Of a stretch of 43,132 nucleotides of DNA, positions 42,693-43,132 are shown one piece after another (the stretch's first letter is position 1; every line of letters begins with the position of its first letter). The position numbers were made by a program, and so were the translations under genes. This DNA is from Alloprevotella sp. Lung230 (GTDB lineage: Bacteria > Bacteroidota > Bacteroidia > Bacteroidales > Bacteroidaceae): NCBI RefSeq assembly GCF_014385435.1, contig NZ_JACSUD010000018.1, positions 1 through 43,132 of the forward strand, given 5' to 3'. The notes below the pieces were generated by a model. That model had not been told where the DNA came from. It searched no databases and saw nothing but the letters and a program-made list of their open reading frames with translations.

Positions 42693-43132
42693 ATGCCACA
42701 CCCCGATCGCCTTGAAAGCATTCTCCGTGCCCTCATTTTTGGAACGATAGCACTGATTGCCGTCGGGCTCATCCTCTTTCTGAAAAAATCGTCCGACGTT
42801 CCCCTCTCTCCCGAACATGCCGCCCGTCGCGACAGCCTCTCTCGCATCGCCACGCCCGACACCACTGCCGCACCCGAACTCACTCCGGCCCTCCACCTTG
42901 ACGACAATTCCGCGGCCGATGACGACTCTCTTGCCACCGACACGCGCATCCCCTCCGATGCCGGCTACGAAGATGGCTACTTTGCCGGACTGGAAGATGG
43001 TGTGACCGGCGACGAGCGACTTTCCTACGACGAAACCTCCCAATTTCCCACAGCTGCCCAGCGCCGCAACTATGCCGAAGCCTATCGTCGCGGCTATGCG
43101 CAGGGCTATGAGGACGGACAGGCAGGCAAGGA
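42693..43132 (+). CDS. Membrane-anchored protein with GYxDG repeats, cut by the window end
   Basis: An ATG at 42693 opens a frame that runs past the last base (146 complete codons). One N-terminal membrane helix (residues about 12-30: RALIFGTIALIAVGLILFL) is followed by a disordered Asp/Ala/Pro/Thr-rich segment and then glycine-tyrosine motifs: AGYEDGYFAGLEDG, AYRRGYAQGYEDGQAGK. I do not recognise the family. Its position 65 bp after rodA suggests a role in the envelope or cell wall, which is inference. Confidence 0.7.
   Translation, partial: MPHPDRLESILRALIFGTIALIAVGLILFLKKSSDVPLSPEHAARRDSLSRIATPDTTAAPELTPALHLDDNSAADDDSLATDTRIPSDAGYEDGYFAGLEDGVTGDERLSYDETSQFPTAAQRRNYAEAYRRGYAQGYEDGQAGK

Overview
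The window is a stretch of a Bacteroidales chromosome, most likely Prevotellaceae (Prevotella or Alloprevotella-like); the species cannot be fixed from sequence alone. Three things point this way. The promoters are of the Bacteroidetes type (TAnnTTTG -7 boxes before most transcription units). The primary sigma factor is short and lacks region 1.1. The proteins include a TamL-type lipoprotein, DUF349 repeats, a C10 (streptopain/interpain) protease, and secreted proteases that appear to carry type IX secretion C-terminal domains. Most of the DNA is moderately GC-rich; about 19.3-23.7 kb is visibly A/T-richer and looks acquired.

Layout. 1-860 has no gene, but holds a 21-bp-periodic array and a small element with terminal inverted repeats. 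861-8690 is a surface/secretome block: an Ig-like adhesin, a C10 cysteine protease, a metzincin metalloprotease and an AraC regulator. 8911-18192 is housekeeping: corA, a DUF349 protein, a long RelA/SpoT homologue, rpoD, an orphan FecE-like ATPase overlapping topB, then tRNA-Thr(CGU) at 18324-18396. 18544-23700 is an accessory island of small genes (CMD-cupin, VOC, TfoX-N, flavin reductase-like, a chimeric HXXEE fragment, a RES-domain protein) broken up by three decayed copies of one IS1380-family element. 23780-24188 repeats the array-plus-inverted-repeat-element arrangement of the left end. 24203-37303 on the minus strand carries envelope and transport genes: tamL and tamB, an M20 dipeptidase, a DUF1934-like protein, and an antiporter-lolD-cvfB operon. 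37529-43132 on the plus strand carries asd, then the elongasome genes mreD-mrdA-rodA and an open-ended membrane protein.

How the parts work together. The elongasome run (MreD, PBP2, RodA) builds sidewall peptidoglycan. TamB/TamL is an envelope-spanning pair. LolD would energise lipoprotein release. The secreted proteases and adhesin are probably surface virulence or nutrition factors exported by a type IX system encoded elsewhere.

The most unusual signal is non-coding. Three arrays (107-169, 23780-23863, 33529-33591) consist of 3-4 copies of an 11-bp palindrome, ACCTCWGAGGT, spaced at exactly 21 bp (two helical turns). Two of the three are followed, in the same orientation, by a 205-260 bp element with GC-rich terminal inverted repeats and internal CCTTCAC motifs. 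This looks like a dispersed protein-binding or chromosome-organisation site family and is the best candidate for an undescribed system here.
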